Assembly (NCBI GenBank): GCA_016720565.1
Contig: JADKKJ010000011.1
Location: 744,001 to 808,000 of the forward strand
Length of the DNA stretch: 64,000 nucleotides
From: Chitinophagaceae bacterium
Lineage (GTDB): Bacteria; Bacteroidota; Bacteroidia; Chitinophagales; Chitinophagaceae
Direction of reading: 5' to 3'
How positions within the stretch are numbered: the first letter of the stretch is position 1; the number at the start of each line of letters is the position of its first letter. Position numbers and translations under genes: made by a program. A model generated the notes under the pieces. The model made no database searches and was not told the DNA's origin. It was given only the letters and a program-made list of their open reading frames with translations. Positions 49,388 through 57,546 of this stretch are shown piece after piece.

Positions 49388-50398
49388 TTACAGACCCGCC
49401 GTTGCAGAGATCTCCAGCATTTTATCAATGGGTTTTTTTGCCAATAACCTGAGCTCTTCATCCATTAATATCTCAGGCATTTCATATTCCATGCAGAGGT
49501 ATATTTTTTCAAGTGTATTTCTTTTCATGTGCGGGCAATCATTGCAGGCGCAGCTGTTGTTCGGAGGGGCGGGAATAAAGGTTTTACCTGGATTAGCCTT
49601 GATCATCTGGTGTAGTATTCCAGTCTCTGTGGCCACAATATATTCTTTGGATGAATCGGTCTGTGTATACTTAAGCAGGCCCGTGGTAGAACCTATATAA
49701 TGCGCCATACGAAGAATTGGCTCCTCACATTCGGGGTGCGCGATCAGTTTAGCCTCGGGGTGCCGAACCATTAGTTTGCTGATCTTTTCCAGGCTGAATA
49801 TCTCGTGTACCATACAGGCACCGTTCCAGAGAAGCATGTTTCTTCCGGTAACCTTGTTGATATACGCACCAAGGTTCTTATCTGGTGCGAATATTATTTT
49901 CTGGTCTTTAGGAAAACTTTCCACGATAATGCGGGCGTTGCTACTGGTAACGATCACATCGCTAAGGGCTTTAATACCGGCGCTGCAGTTGATGTAGCTT
50001 ACCACCACATGGTCCGGATGTTGCTCTTTGAATTTTTTAAACAGTTCGGGGGGACAACTATCGCTGAGAGAACAACCTGCTTTAAGATCTGGTATCACCA
50101 CTTTTTTAGCAGGGTTTAGTATCTTGGCTGTCTCAGCCATGAAGTGAACGCCAGCGAAAACAATCATGTCTGCTTCGGTCTTTTGAGCTTGTTGGGCAAG
50201 CCCCAGACTATCACCGATATAATCCGCCACGTCCTGTATATCCGGCTCCTGGTAGTAATGGGCCAGTACCACAGCGTTCTTCTGTTTTTTTAATTTTTCA
50301 ATAGCAGAAAAAAGATCCAGGGTTGGATCCAGGTCTATATCCAGGTATCCGGTACTTTCTAAATTTCGTGAAGCTATATCGATTTGGGAAGTATTCAT
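49388..50398 (-). CDS. nadA: Quinolinate synthase
   Basis: 4Fe-4S enzyme that condenses iminoaspartate with dihydroxyacetone phosphate to quinolinate in NAD synthesis. Conserved blocks are VVLAHYYQEPDIQDVADYIGDS, VHFMAETAKIL, and the three cluster cysteines in KAGCSLSD, NGACMVHE and the C-terminal NDCP region (CACNDCPHMKRN). The 336-residue length is normal for the long class. nadB and nadC are not in this window, and nadD is at 16913. The gene begins at the edge of the 574-base candidate replication origin. Confidence 0.95.
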   Translation of the reverse strand: MNTSQIDIASRNLESTGYLDIDLDPTLDLFSAIEKLKKQKNAVVLAHYYQEPDIQDVADYIGDSLGLAQQAQKTEADMIVFAGVHFMAETAKILNPAKKVVIPDLKAGCSLSDSCPPELFKKFKEQHPDHVVVSYINCSAGIKALSDVIVTSSNARIIVESFPKDQKIIFAPDKNLGAYINKVTGRNMLLWNGACMVHEIFSLEKISKLMVRHPEAKLIAHPECEEPILRMAHYIGSTTGLLKYTQTDSSKEYIVATETGILHQMIKANPGKTFIPAPPNNSCACNDCPHMKRNTLEKIYLCMEYEMPEILMDEELRLLAKKPIDKMLEISATAGL

Positions 50399-50972
50399 TT
50401 TTTTCGAGCTGTTTTGATCGGGAGAGCAATATTCCGCTAAGCCGAACAGTTTTTCAAATCAATTTTTTTATCCCAACAGGTAAATACAATAATAGTATTA
50501 ATACATTTTTTAAATAAATAATCTATTATTATTACAGCTGTGGATTCGTGGATAAATCTGTAATTAAAATTACATCATCGGCAGAAATCCACATCAGAAT
50601 TAAGATATCAACAAAATAAGGTCTGCCTGGTAAAGGCTTTCAGGGGATTTCCACAAAAACCCAGTATTTACAAGGTGGATAACCTTTGTATCCGGATAAT
50701 ATGGATAACCGCTAAAAAAAATAGAATAAGTACCGGCTTGTTAGACAGTTTTACTGATCGAACCTGATACCCTGAATTTGAGGCCTAATCATCCACCAGG
50801 ATATGCACGTTTCACGAGGGGATATCCACAAAATTTTCCACCGGTCTACAACCTCTTGGGGAGAAAAATATAGTATCTGGCTATTTTTAAGGAGTAACAA
50901 AAACCAGGCCGTGGTGAAAATCAGCGCTCCTGAATCCATGATTCATTATTTTTATTATTCAAAATCAAGCAT
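50399..50972. other. Candidate chromosomal replication origin (oriC)
   Basis: A 574-base gene-free region between nadA and the S46 peptidase. The left part (50461-50534) is extremely AT-rich and could be the unwinding element. To its right are many DnaA-box-like sequences. Sites within one mismatch of TTATCCACA are at 50547-50555, 50674-50682, 50700-50708 and 50822-50830, and weaker ones are at 50539-50547, 50585-50593, 50647-50655, 50789-50797, 50801-50809 and 50834-50842. The arrangement on the minus strand around 50523-50555 fits a DnaA box, a GCTG spacer and a DnaA-trio TAATAATAATAG. In many Bacteroidota oriC is not beside dnaA, which is not seen in this window. A short open frame inside (50751-50939) is not convincing. 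Confidence 0.6.
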
Positions 50973-53114
50973 ATGAAATTTATCAGGCAAGCTCTCATTG
51001 GCCTTACACTCCTGGTCTTAACGATCGCCGCTAAAGCAGATGAAGGAATGTGGCTCCCTTTTCTGCTGGAGCAGCTGAATGAAAAACAGATGAAGGCGCT
51101 GGGAATGAAGATATCCGCAAAGGATATATATAATATAAACAAAGGAAGCCTGAAGGACGCGATTGTAAGTTTTGGTGGTTTCTGCACCGGAGAGGTAATC
51201 TCTTCACAGGGACTTGTTCTTACCAACCATCATTGCGGGTTTGATGCTATTCAAAACCACTCTACCCTTGATCACAACTATATACAGGATGGTTTCTGGG
51301 CAAGGAACCGCTCAGAAGAATTACCCAACGAAAAACTATTTGTCACTTTTATTATAAGGATAGATGATGTGACCAAAGAGGTGATGAATGGCGTAAGCCC
51401 TGATATGAAAGAAACGGACAGACAATCCCAGATAGACAAAAACATCGCCGCTCTTCGCAAATCATCCAAAAAAGAAAGCTACCAGGATAATTTCGTTCGT
51501 TCTTTCTATGAAGGGAACCAGTATTATTTATTTGTAACTGAAACCTATAAAGACGTGCGTTTGGTTGGAGCGCCCCCTTCTTCTATTGGTAATTTTGGAA
51601 AGGATACCGACAACTGGATGTGGCCAAGGCATACCGGCGATTTTTCCATGTTCCGGATCTACGCAGGAAAAGATGGTAAGCCCGCAGAGTATTCTCCTGA
51701 AAATATTCCCTATGTACCAAAGAAGTCACTTTCTATTTCGCTGGATGGTACGGTTGCCAACGATTTTACCATGGTGTTTGGTTTTCCCGGCAGGACCACC
51801 GAATATCTCCATTCATCGGCTGTTGAACAGATCATGAATGTGAACGATCCCGCAAAAATTGCTATTCGCGAAAAGGCCCTGCATATTATTAACGGGTATA
51901 TGCGCCAGGACGAACAGCTTAGGATCATGTATGCGGCAAAATATGCAGGCATTGAGAATTCTTATAAAAAATGGCAGGGTGAGGTGCTTGGCTTAAACAA
52001 CAGCAACGCACTTGATAAAAAAAGAAAACAGGAAGCTGAGTTTCAAAAAAGAGTAGACGCCCGCGCTGAATGGAAGGAAAAATATGGCACACTGCTTGGC
52101 GACCTGGACGCGCTTTATAAAGAGTTTAAGCCGTACGGACTTGCGCGCGACTATTATACAGAGGTGGTAAGCAAAATAGAAATGTTTACCATTGCTGCAC
52201 AGCTGAATTTACTGGTGACCAGTTACGATCGGGATGGAGAAAAGGGATACCAGGGCAGGCTGGCCGCCGTGCAGAACAACCTGAAAGATTTTTTCGCTGA
52301 GTTTAGTCCCACGGTTGACAAAAAAGTATTTGAAGAGTTAATGGACCTCTATGTAAAAGAACAACATCCAGAAAAGCCCAATGGCGATATTCACCAATTG
52401 ACAGAGCAATTATATAAATGGGAGCTTTTGGATAAAACAGCAGCGGAAGCCCTGCTGAAAAAAGATCCAGCCACGGTAGTTGGTATTTTAAGATCATCTT
52501 TGGTCGTACAACTATATAACGACCTTCAAAAAAATTACGCCACCAAGACCCAGGCAAAACTGACCGAACTTCAGAACAAGATCAACCAGAAACAGCGGAC
52601 CTATATGCAGGCGCAGATGGAGGTATTCAAGGAAAAAACATTTTATCCGGATGCCAATAGTACGCTTCGTGTGACCTATGGAAAAGTGAATGGCTATGCG
52701 CCCCGCGATGCGGTGTCTTTCGATTATTATACTTACCTGGATGGGGTACTTGAAAAATACAAGCCGGGAGATTATGAATTTGATGTTCCGGCAAAACTAC
52801 GCGAGCTGAATAAGAGCAAGGATTTTGGTCCCTATGGAAAAAATGGAAAAATGCCGGTCTGCTTCCTTGCTTCCAACCATACCACCGGCGGAAATTCCGG
52901 TTCCCCTGCGCTGGATGCGTATGGAAACCTGGTTGGGTTGAATTTTGACAGGGTATGGGAGGGAACCATGAGTGATATTAATTATGACCCAGCTATTTGC
53001 CGCAATATCATGGTCGACATACGATACATATTGTTCATTGTTGATAAATATGCCGGAGCCAGCAACCTGATAGCAGAAATGAAGCTGGTCCACCCCAAGG
53101 CGAAGACAAGATAA
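50973..53114 (+). CDS. S46 family dipeptidyl peptidase, DPP11-like
   Basis: Periplasmic serine exopeptidase that removes dipeptides from peptide N-termini, feeding amino-acid-consuming bacteria. A signal peptide (1-22) precedes the double-barrel chymotrypsin fold; the catalytic His is in TNHHCGF (H86 by family alignment) and the nucleophile is S642 in GGNSGSP. R660 in LNFDRVWEG lies 18 residues after the nucleophile, the same spacing as S655 and R673 in P. gingivalis DPP11, where that Arg selects Asp/Glu at P1 (DPP7 has Gly). So the specificity is probably for acidic residues. The length of 713 residues is typical. It borders the candidate origin on its right side. Confidence 0.9.
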   Translation: MKFIRQALIGLTLLVLTIAAKADEGMWLPFLLEQLNEKQMKALGMKISAKDIYNINKGSLKDAIVSFGGFCTGEVISSQGLVLTNHHCGFDAIQNHSTLDHNYIQDGFWARNRSEELPNEKLFVTFIIRIDDVTKEVMNGVSPDMKETDRQSQIDKNIAALRKSSKKESYQDNFVRSFYEGNQYYLFVTETYKDVRLVGAPPSSIGNFGKDTDNWMWPRHTGDFSMFRIYAGKDGKPAEYSPENIPYVPKKSLSISLDGTVANDFTMVFGFPGRTTEYLHSSAVEQIMNVNDPAKIAIREKALHIINGYMRQDEQLRIMYAAKYAGIENSYKKWQGEVLGLNNSNALDKKRKQEAEFQKRVDARAEWKEKYGTLLGDLDALYKEFKPYGLARDYYTEVVSKIEMFTIAAQLNLLVTSYDRDGEKGYQGRLAAVQNNLKDFFAEFSPTVDKKVFEELMDLYVKEQHPEKPNGDIHQLTEQLYKWELLDKTAAEALLKKDPATVVGILRSSLVVQLYNDLQKNYATKTQAKLTELQNKINQKQRTYMQAQMEVFKEKTFYPDANSTLRVTYGKVNGYAPRDAVSFDYYTYLDGVLEKYKPGDYEFDVPAKLRELNKSKDFGPYGKNGKMPVCFLASNHTTGGNSGSPALDAYGNLVGLNFDRVWEGTMSDINYDPAICRNIMVDIRYILFIVDKYAGASNLIAEMKLVHPKAKTR

Positions 53115-53198
53115 ACGGCTAATTATAAACAAGTTAGACCAGCATCACCTTTCGGTGAATTAATTGGGTAATTACTCACGAATTATCCCCAAAAACAC

Positions 53199-53206
53199 TA
53201 ATTTTG
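53199..53206 (+). promoter_or_regulatory. Promoter -7 box of ppiD (TAATTTTG)
   Basis: Perfect TAnnTTTG about 63 bases before the ATG at 53270, giving a leader of roughly 55 bases. A hairpin GGCCCTGAAAAGGGC-like segment in the leader (53220-53236) is weak. Confidence 0.45.
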
Positions 53207-53269
53207 CCCTCCCCCAAAGTGGCCCTGAAAAGGGCTGCTGGGCTATATATAATCCCTTATTAATTAATT

Positions 53270-55423
53270 ATGTCTATCATTCAGACCATTCGGGACAAAG
53301 GTGCCAGGATCTCTGTAATTCTGATCGCGTTAGCGCTGATCGGTTTTATCCTTACTGATTATTTTTCCGGAAAGTCACGCGGTATGTTCGGTACCGGATC
53401 CAACGACCTGGTTGGCCGTGTAAATGGAAAAGGTATAAACTTCCTTGAATTCAACCGCAAGGTGGATGTCACCAGCGATAATTTCAAAAAGCAGGGTTAT
53501 CCCGCCAGCAGCCAGACCACACAAATGGCCCAGGAAAATACCTGGGATAACGAAGTGAGCCGCCTGTTGCTGGAAGAAGAGTTTTCCCGCCTTGGAATTA
53601 CTGTTAGCAATAAGGAGTTAGGTGATATACTATATGGAGCTAATGCCCCCTCCGACCTCAAACAACAATTTACCGACCCCAAGACGGGAGTATATAATGC
53701 AGCCCAGGCCAAACAGCAGATCGACCAGATCCTGAAAAAGGGAACACCGGAGCAGAAGGCCAGCTTCAATGATTATATCAACGCCCTGATCCAACAGCGT
53801 AAGACAGAAAAATATATAGCACTTGCCAACACGGTGAATGTTCCCCGTTGGTTTGCAGAAAAACAAAACGCGGACAATAGCCTGATGGCTAAGATCAGTT
53901 TTGTAAAAGAATCTTATTCCGCCATTTCCGACAGCGCGGTAAAGGTTACTGATAAAGAAATTGAGGATTATATAAGCAAGCATAAAGATCAGTTCAAGCA
54001 AACTGAAAGCCGCTCTATTGATTATGTGGCATTCAGCGCAGCTCCAACTTCTGCCGATACACTGGCCGTGTTAAACAAGTTACTGGAGCTGAAACCAGAA
54101 TTTGATTCTACTAAGAACATGGAACAGTTCCTGCTTAGCCAGGGCGTAGACGCCACCCTTAATTATGCAGGATATAAATCTATTAAGTCCATAACATCGC
54201 CAATGAAGGACTCCATCGTGAAGCTTCCTGTAGGCAGCATTTACGGACCCTATGTTGACGGCGCCAATGTAATGCTGGCCAAACTGGAAGCATCCAGGGT
54301 GATACCAGATACGGTGAAACTGAGACATATCCTCATCGCTACCATGGACCGCGATCCGCAGACAGGACAGAGCTATGAAAAAAGAGATTCAACCACCGCC
54401 TATAAGTTGATCGACAGTCTTCGCACGGCGATCAACAACGGAGCAAACTTCGATTCGCTTTGTAAGAATTTCTCCGACGACGGAGGGTCTAAGGAAAAAG
54501 GCGGCGTGTATGAAAGCGTTTACTCCGGACAGATGGTAAGCGAATTCAATGATTTTGCATTTACAAACCCTGTTGGATCAAAAGGAATTGTAAAAACGCA
54601 GTTTGGTTACCACTATATGGAGATCCTTTCAAGCAAAGGAAGCGCCAGTGGTTACAAAATATCATTCCTTCCCAGGGAGATCATTGCCAGCCAGGAGTCG
54701 ATCAATAACGCGATCAACCAGGCGAACATGTTCGCGGCCGACAGCAAAGACAGAAAATCTTTCGACGCGAACTATGAAAAAACACTGAAACCCAAAGGCA
54801 TCAATAAAGCGTCGGCTTTAGTGGGTCCACGCGAAGGAAACATCGCAGGACTTGGTTATGCCCGCCAGTTTGTAAAAGATATTTATGCTGCTGACCTGGG
54901 CGATGTATTGAAGCCGGAAAGAGTGGAAATGGGTTCATATGAAGTACAGGTGGTGGCGGTTGTGACAGAAGTATTAAAAGAGGGTACGCAATCTGTTGCC
55001 AAAGCCCGTCCGGCTGTTGAGGCCATCCTGAGAAATGAAAAGAAAGCGGAGTTGTTGAAAGCTAAACTTGGAACCATCACCACGCTTGATGCAGCTGCAG
55101 CAGCATGGGGAGGAAAGACCATTGAGGTGGCCGACAGCCTTCGCATCTCCGGAAAAAACAACAACCCGGCCCTTGGGTATGAGCCGAAAGTTTTGGGAGC
55201 GGCGTTTAATCCTTCAAACAAAGGGAAAGTAATTCCTGAGGCGCTTGCAGGTGTAAATGGTGTGTATGTTGTAAAGGTGGAAGACATTACTACTACGCCC
55301 ATAACGGTGGATGTAACAGATTCGCGCAAACAGCTTTTGGAACTGCGTAAGCAGGCGATGAACCCGGTTGAGGGCCTTAAAAAAGCGGCTACGATCAAAG
55401 ATTATCGCGCAGAGAAATACTAG
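53270..55423 (+). CDS. ppiD: PpiD-like periplasmic peptidyl-prolyl isomerase
   Basis: A membrane-anchored foldase of 717 residues. One N-terminal transmembrane helix (about 13-31) anchors it; the SurA/PpiD-type chaperone domain (about 35-240) begins VGRVNGKGINFLEF; a parvulin PPIC domain (about 340-455) has KLRHILIATMDRDPQTG and GGVYESVYSGQMVSEFNDFAF; a second, degenerate region follows. It helps exported and outer-membrane proteins to fold, which suits a genome rich in secreted proteins. The gene has its own promoter and an intrinsic terminator. Confidence 0.88.
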   Translation: MSIIQTIRDKGARISVILIALALIGFILTDYFSGKSRGMFGTGSNDLVGRVNGKGINFLEFNRKVDVTSDNFKKQGYPASSQTTQMAQENTWDNEVSRLLLEEEFSRLGITVSNKELGDILYGANAPSDLKQQFTDPKTGVYNAAQAKQQIDQILKKGTPEQKASFNDYINALIQQRKTEKYIALANTVNVPRWFAEKQNADNSLMAKISFVKESYSAISDSAVKVTDKEIEDYISKHKDQFKQTESRSIDYVAFSAAPTSADTLAVLNKLLELKPEFDSTKNMEQFLLSQGVDATLNYAGYKSIKSITSPMKDSIVKLPVGSIYGPYVDGANVMLAKLEASRVIPDTVKLRHILIATMDRDPQTGQSYEKRDSTTAYKLIDSLRTAINNGANFDSLCKNFSDDGGSKEKGGVYESVYSGQMVSEFNDFAFTNPVGSKGIVKTQFGYHYMEILSSKGSASGYKISFLPREIIASQESINNAINQANMFAADSKDRKSFDANYEKTLKPKGINKASALVGPREGNIAGLGYARQFVKDIYAADLGDVLKPERVEMGSYEVQVVAVVTEVLKEGTQSVAKARPAVEAILRNEKKAELLKAKLGTITTLDAAAAAWGGKTIEVADSLRISGKNNNPALGYEPKVLGAAFNPSNKGKVIPEALAGVNGVYVVKVEDITTTPITVDVTDSRKQLLELRKQAMNPVEGLKKAATIKDYRAEKY

Positions 55424-55479
55424 TTAGCAGCCAGGAGTTAGCAACTAAGAGCTTCTCCGGAAAAATAAGTTTACATAGG

Positions 55480-55505
55480 CCCCGCAGCGATGCGGGGTTT
55501 TTTGT
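55480..55505 (+). terminator. Intrinsic terminator after ppiD
   Basis: CCCCGCA (55480-55486) and TGCGGGG (55491-55497) form a 7-base-pair stem with a GCGA loop, followed by eight Ts interrupted once. The gene upstream is ppiD; the short repeat TTAGCAGCCAGGAGTTAGC (from 55424) lies between. Confidence 0.85.
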
Positions 55506-55555
55506 TTTGCGGAAGTCGCAAACAAGACCGGCGCATATTTGTTAATTTTACAGGA

Positions 55556-56062
55556 ATGAGCGAGCCTTTCGTAAATAAAGTGGCAGAAAGCGGGTTGATC
55601 ACCCTTGACCCGGAAAAATTTTTTCCCCGGGAGGAAACAGCTGTTTTCGACCTGAAGGGATATCTTTTTATGGGAATGATATTAAAAGAAAAAGACTACC
55701 GGGAGGCGCTAAAGAACACTGACTGGACCCCTTATACCAACAAACCCGTTGCCATTACCTGCAGCGCCGATGCGATCATACCGGTATGGGCCTATATGCT
55801 GGCCGCCTCCTATTTGCAACCCGTGGCAAAGGAGATCGTAATGGGTGATGAAAAAGAATTACAGAAGACCCTGTTCCTGAAAAATCTTTCATCGATAGAC
55901 GTAGCTGATTATGATGATAAACGCGTGGTGATAAAAGGATGCGGTGAAACACCCATTCCTGATTATGTATATATGGAAATAACCCGCATACTACGCCCGG
56001 TTGTGAAAAGTATCATGTACGGAGAGCCCTGCAGCACGGTTCCCGTTTTTAAAAAACGCTGA
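55556..56062 (+). CDS. DUF2480 family protein
   Basis: A 168-residue cytosolic protein of a family confined to Bacteroidota. Typical parts are the N-terminal VNKVAESGLITLDPEKFFP segment, FDLKGYLFMGMILKEKDYR, CSADAIIPVWAYMLAA and the late VVIKGCGETPIPDYVYME block. No function is known; the repeated conserved Cys and Asp suggest a metal site, which is only an inference. I start at ATG 55556; an earlier ATG at 55490 would lie inside the terminator of ppiD. Confidence 0.88.
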   Translation: MSEPFVNKVAESGLITLDPEKFFPREETAVFDLKGYLFMGMILKEKDYREALKNTDWTPYTNKPVAITCSADAIIPVWAYMLAASYLQPVAKEIVMGDEKELQKTLFLKNLSSIDVADYDDKRVVIKGCGETPIPDYVYMEITRILRPVVKSIMYGEPCSTVPVFKKR

Positions 56063-57175
56063 TCAGAACCAGCCCCTTTTTCTGAAGACGACCAACATTA
56101 ATACAGGAACAAATAACATCAGCCCCACTGCTGCAAAAAATCCATAGGGTGTATGCAGCCAGGGAATGCTGTCGAAATTCATTCCAAAGATCCCGCCGAT
56201 CACCGTGGCGGGAGCCATCAGGCAGGTAACAATGGCCATTACTTTCATCACCTCATTCATTCGCAGGTTCACGTTGTTGATATGAAGATCCTGTAAGCTT
56301 ACGCAAACATCGCGGTAGTTCTCCACCAGATCCAGCGCCTGCACGATGTGGTCGTACACATCTTTATAATATTTGGTGTGCCTTACTTCCAGCAAGTCGC
56401 TTTCGCTTCGGAGAAAACCATTTACCAATTCACGTACCGGCGCGAAATTCCTCTTAAGAACGATCAGTTCTTTTCTAACCTGGGTGATATGTTCCAGGGC
56501 CCTGGGATTGTGTCCCCGGGTTACCTCTTCTTCTACCTGTTCAATTCTTTCACCCAACTGTTCCATCACCACGTAATAGTGGTCAATGATCAGGTCCAGC
56601 AATGAATAACAGAGATAATCCGCCCCCCTTTGTCTGATCTTACTATTCGCCAGGCGGATCCGGTCGCGCAAACCATTGAACACATCTCTTTTGGCGTCTT
56701 CCTGGAAGGTGATCACCACATCTTTTCCCAAAAGAATGCTGATCTGTTCATGTTCCACCGTAAACTCTTCCTTGTTGTAATAAAGCATGTTCAGGAGGCA
56801 GAAAATAAAATTTTCCGACTCATCCATTTTAGGACGCTGGTTAATGCTTAATATATCTTCCACCACAAGCGGGTGAATATCAAAATGCGCGCAAATAGAT
56901 TCTATCTCTGTTTTACGCAGGCCGTCAATATTTATCCAGGTGGTTCTTCCGCTGGTCTTATAATCAAAACACCCCACGATGCCCAGTTCTTTTTTTTCTT
57001 CCACCATTTCGGCGTTATAATCAAATACGGAAACCTCTATACTGGCTGCTTCTTCCCTGGATGGAACGATGGTTGGGTTAACAGCCAGGATCTCTTTGGT
57101 CCTTTTGTGGGCGAAAAGATTAGGCAGGTATAAATACCGCAAGTATTTCTCTGGTCTGAGCTTCTCCAAATTCAT
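56063..57175 (-). CDS. corA: Magnesium/cobalt transporter CorA
   Basis: Pentameric divalent-cation channel of the inner membrane. The large N-terminal cytoplasmic domain (about 1-305) with an ITFQEDAKRDVF segment leads through a long stalk helix to two transmembrane helices near the C-terminus; the selectivity motif GMNFDSIP lies between them. The 370-residue length and RGWF-type basic end are typical. I start at ATG 57175 (MNLEKLRPE); an upstream in-frame TTG at 57190 is unlikely. It stands alone, convergent to the DUF2480 gene with adjacent stop codons. Confidence 0.93.
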   Translation of the reverse strand: MNLEKLRPEKYLRYLYLPNLFAHKRTKEILAVNPTIVPSREEAASIEVSVFDYNAEMVEEKKELGIVGCFDYKTSGRTTWINIDGLRKTEIESICAHFDIHPLVVEDILSINQRPKMDESENFIFCLLNMLYYNKEEFTVEHEQISILLGKDVVITFQEDAKRDVFNGLRDRIRLANSKIRQRGADYLCYSLLDLIIDHYYVVMEQLGERIEQVEEEVTRGHNPRALEHITQVRKELIVLKRNFAPVRELVNGFLRSESDLLEVRHTKYYKDVYDHIVQALDLVENYRDVCVSLQDLHINNVNLRMNEVMKVMAIVTCLMAPATVIGGIFGMNFDSIPWLHTPYGFFAAVGLMLFVPVLMLVVFRKRGWF

Positions 57176-57245
57176 AAATTCAAGATACAAAAAGGTGAAG
57201 GATTAAACTCCAAAGCTCCATTCGGGTCTTAATTAAAACACTACT

Positions 57246-57539
57246 ATGAAAATAAGATCGATCCTTATCCTGGTCACGGTTCTGCTGCTGTCGGCGGCCG
57301 TCCAGGCACAGCATGTTCGGGTTAGGTTAAACTTTCCCGCAGGAGTAAACAGGTATGCACCCGGACCAGCCCCCTATGGTGGTGCCATATGGATAGGACC
57401 AGAGTGGGAGTGGAGGGGAGGCTCCTATGTGCATGTTCCCGGCTATTGGGCCAAACCCCGGGGCCGCTCGCATTGGGTCGCGGGCCACTGGAGATGGAGC
57501 CGCCATGGATATATCTGGGTACCCGGCAGGTGGAGGTAA
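57246..57539 (+). CDS. Small exported YXWGXW-type repeat protein
   Basis: A 97-residue protein with a signal peptide (1-21, ending AAVQAQ). The mature part is very rich in Trp, Gly, Tyr and Arg, with repeats of the form PGYWAKPRGRSHWVAGHWRWSRHGYIWVPGRWR broken here at residue boundaries 65-97, a pattern used in YXWGXW-repeat proteins of the envelope. The role is unknown; such proteins may bind cell-wall or outer-membrane components. It converges on the GH27 gene, eight bases away. Confidence 0.78.
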   Translation: MKIRSILILVTVLLLSAAVQAQHVRVRLNFPAGVNRYAPGPAPYGGAIWIGPEWEWRGGSYVHVPGYWAKPRGRSHWVAGHWRWSRHGYIWVPGRWR

Positions 57540-57546
57540 GCCCCGC

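Noticed and set aside
50751..50939. A 62-codon open frame on the minus strand within the candidate origin
   Set aside because: It has unusual composition for this genome, no recognisable domain, and overlaps the DnaA-box-like sites; the region is better explained as non-coding.
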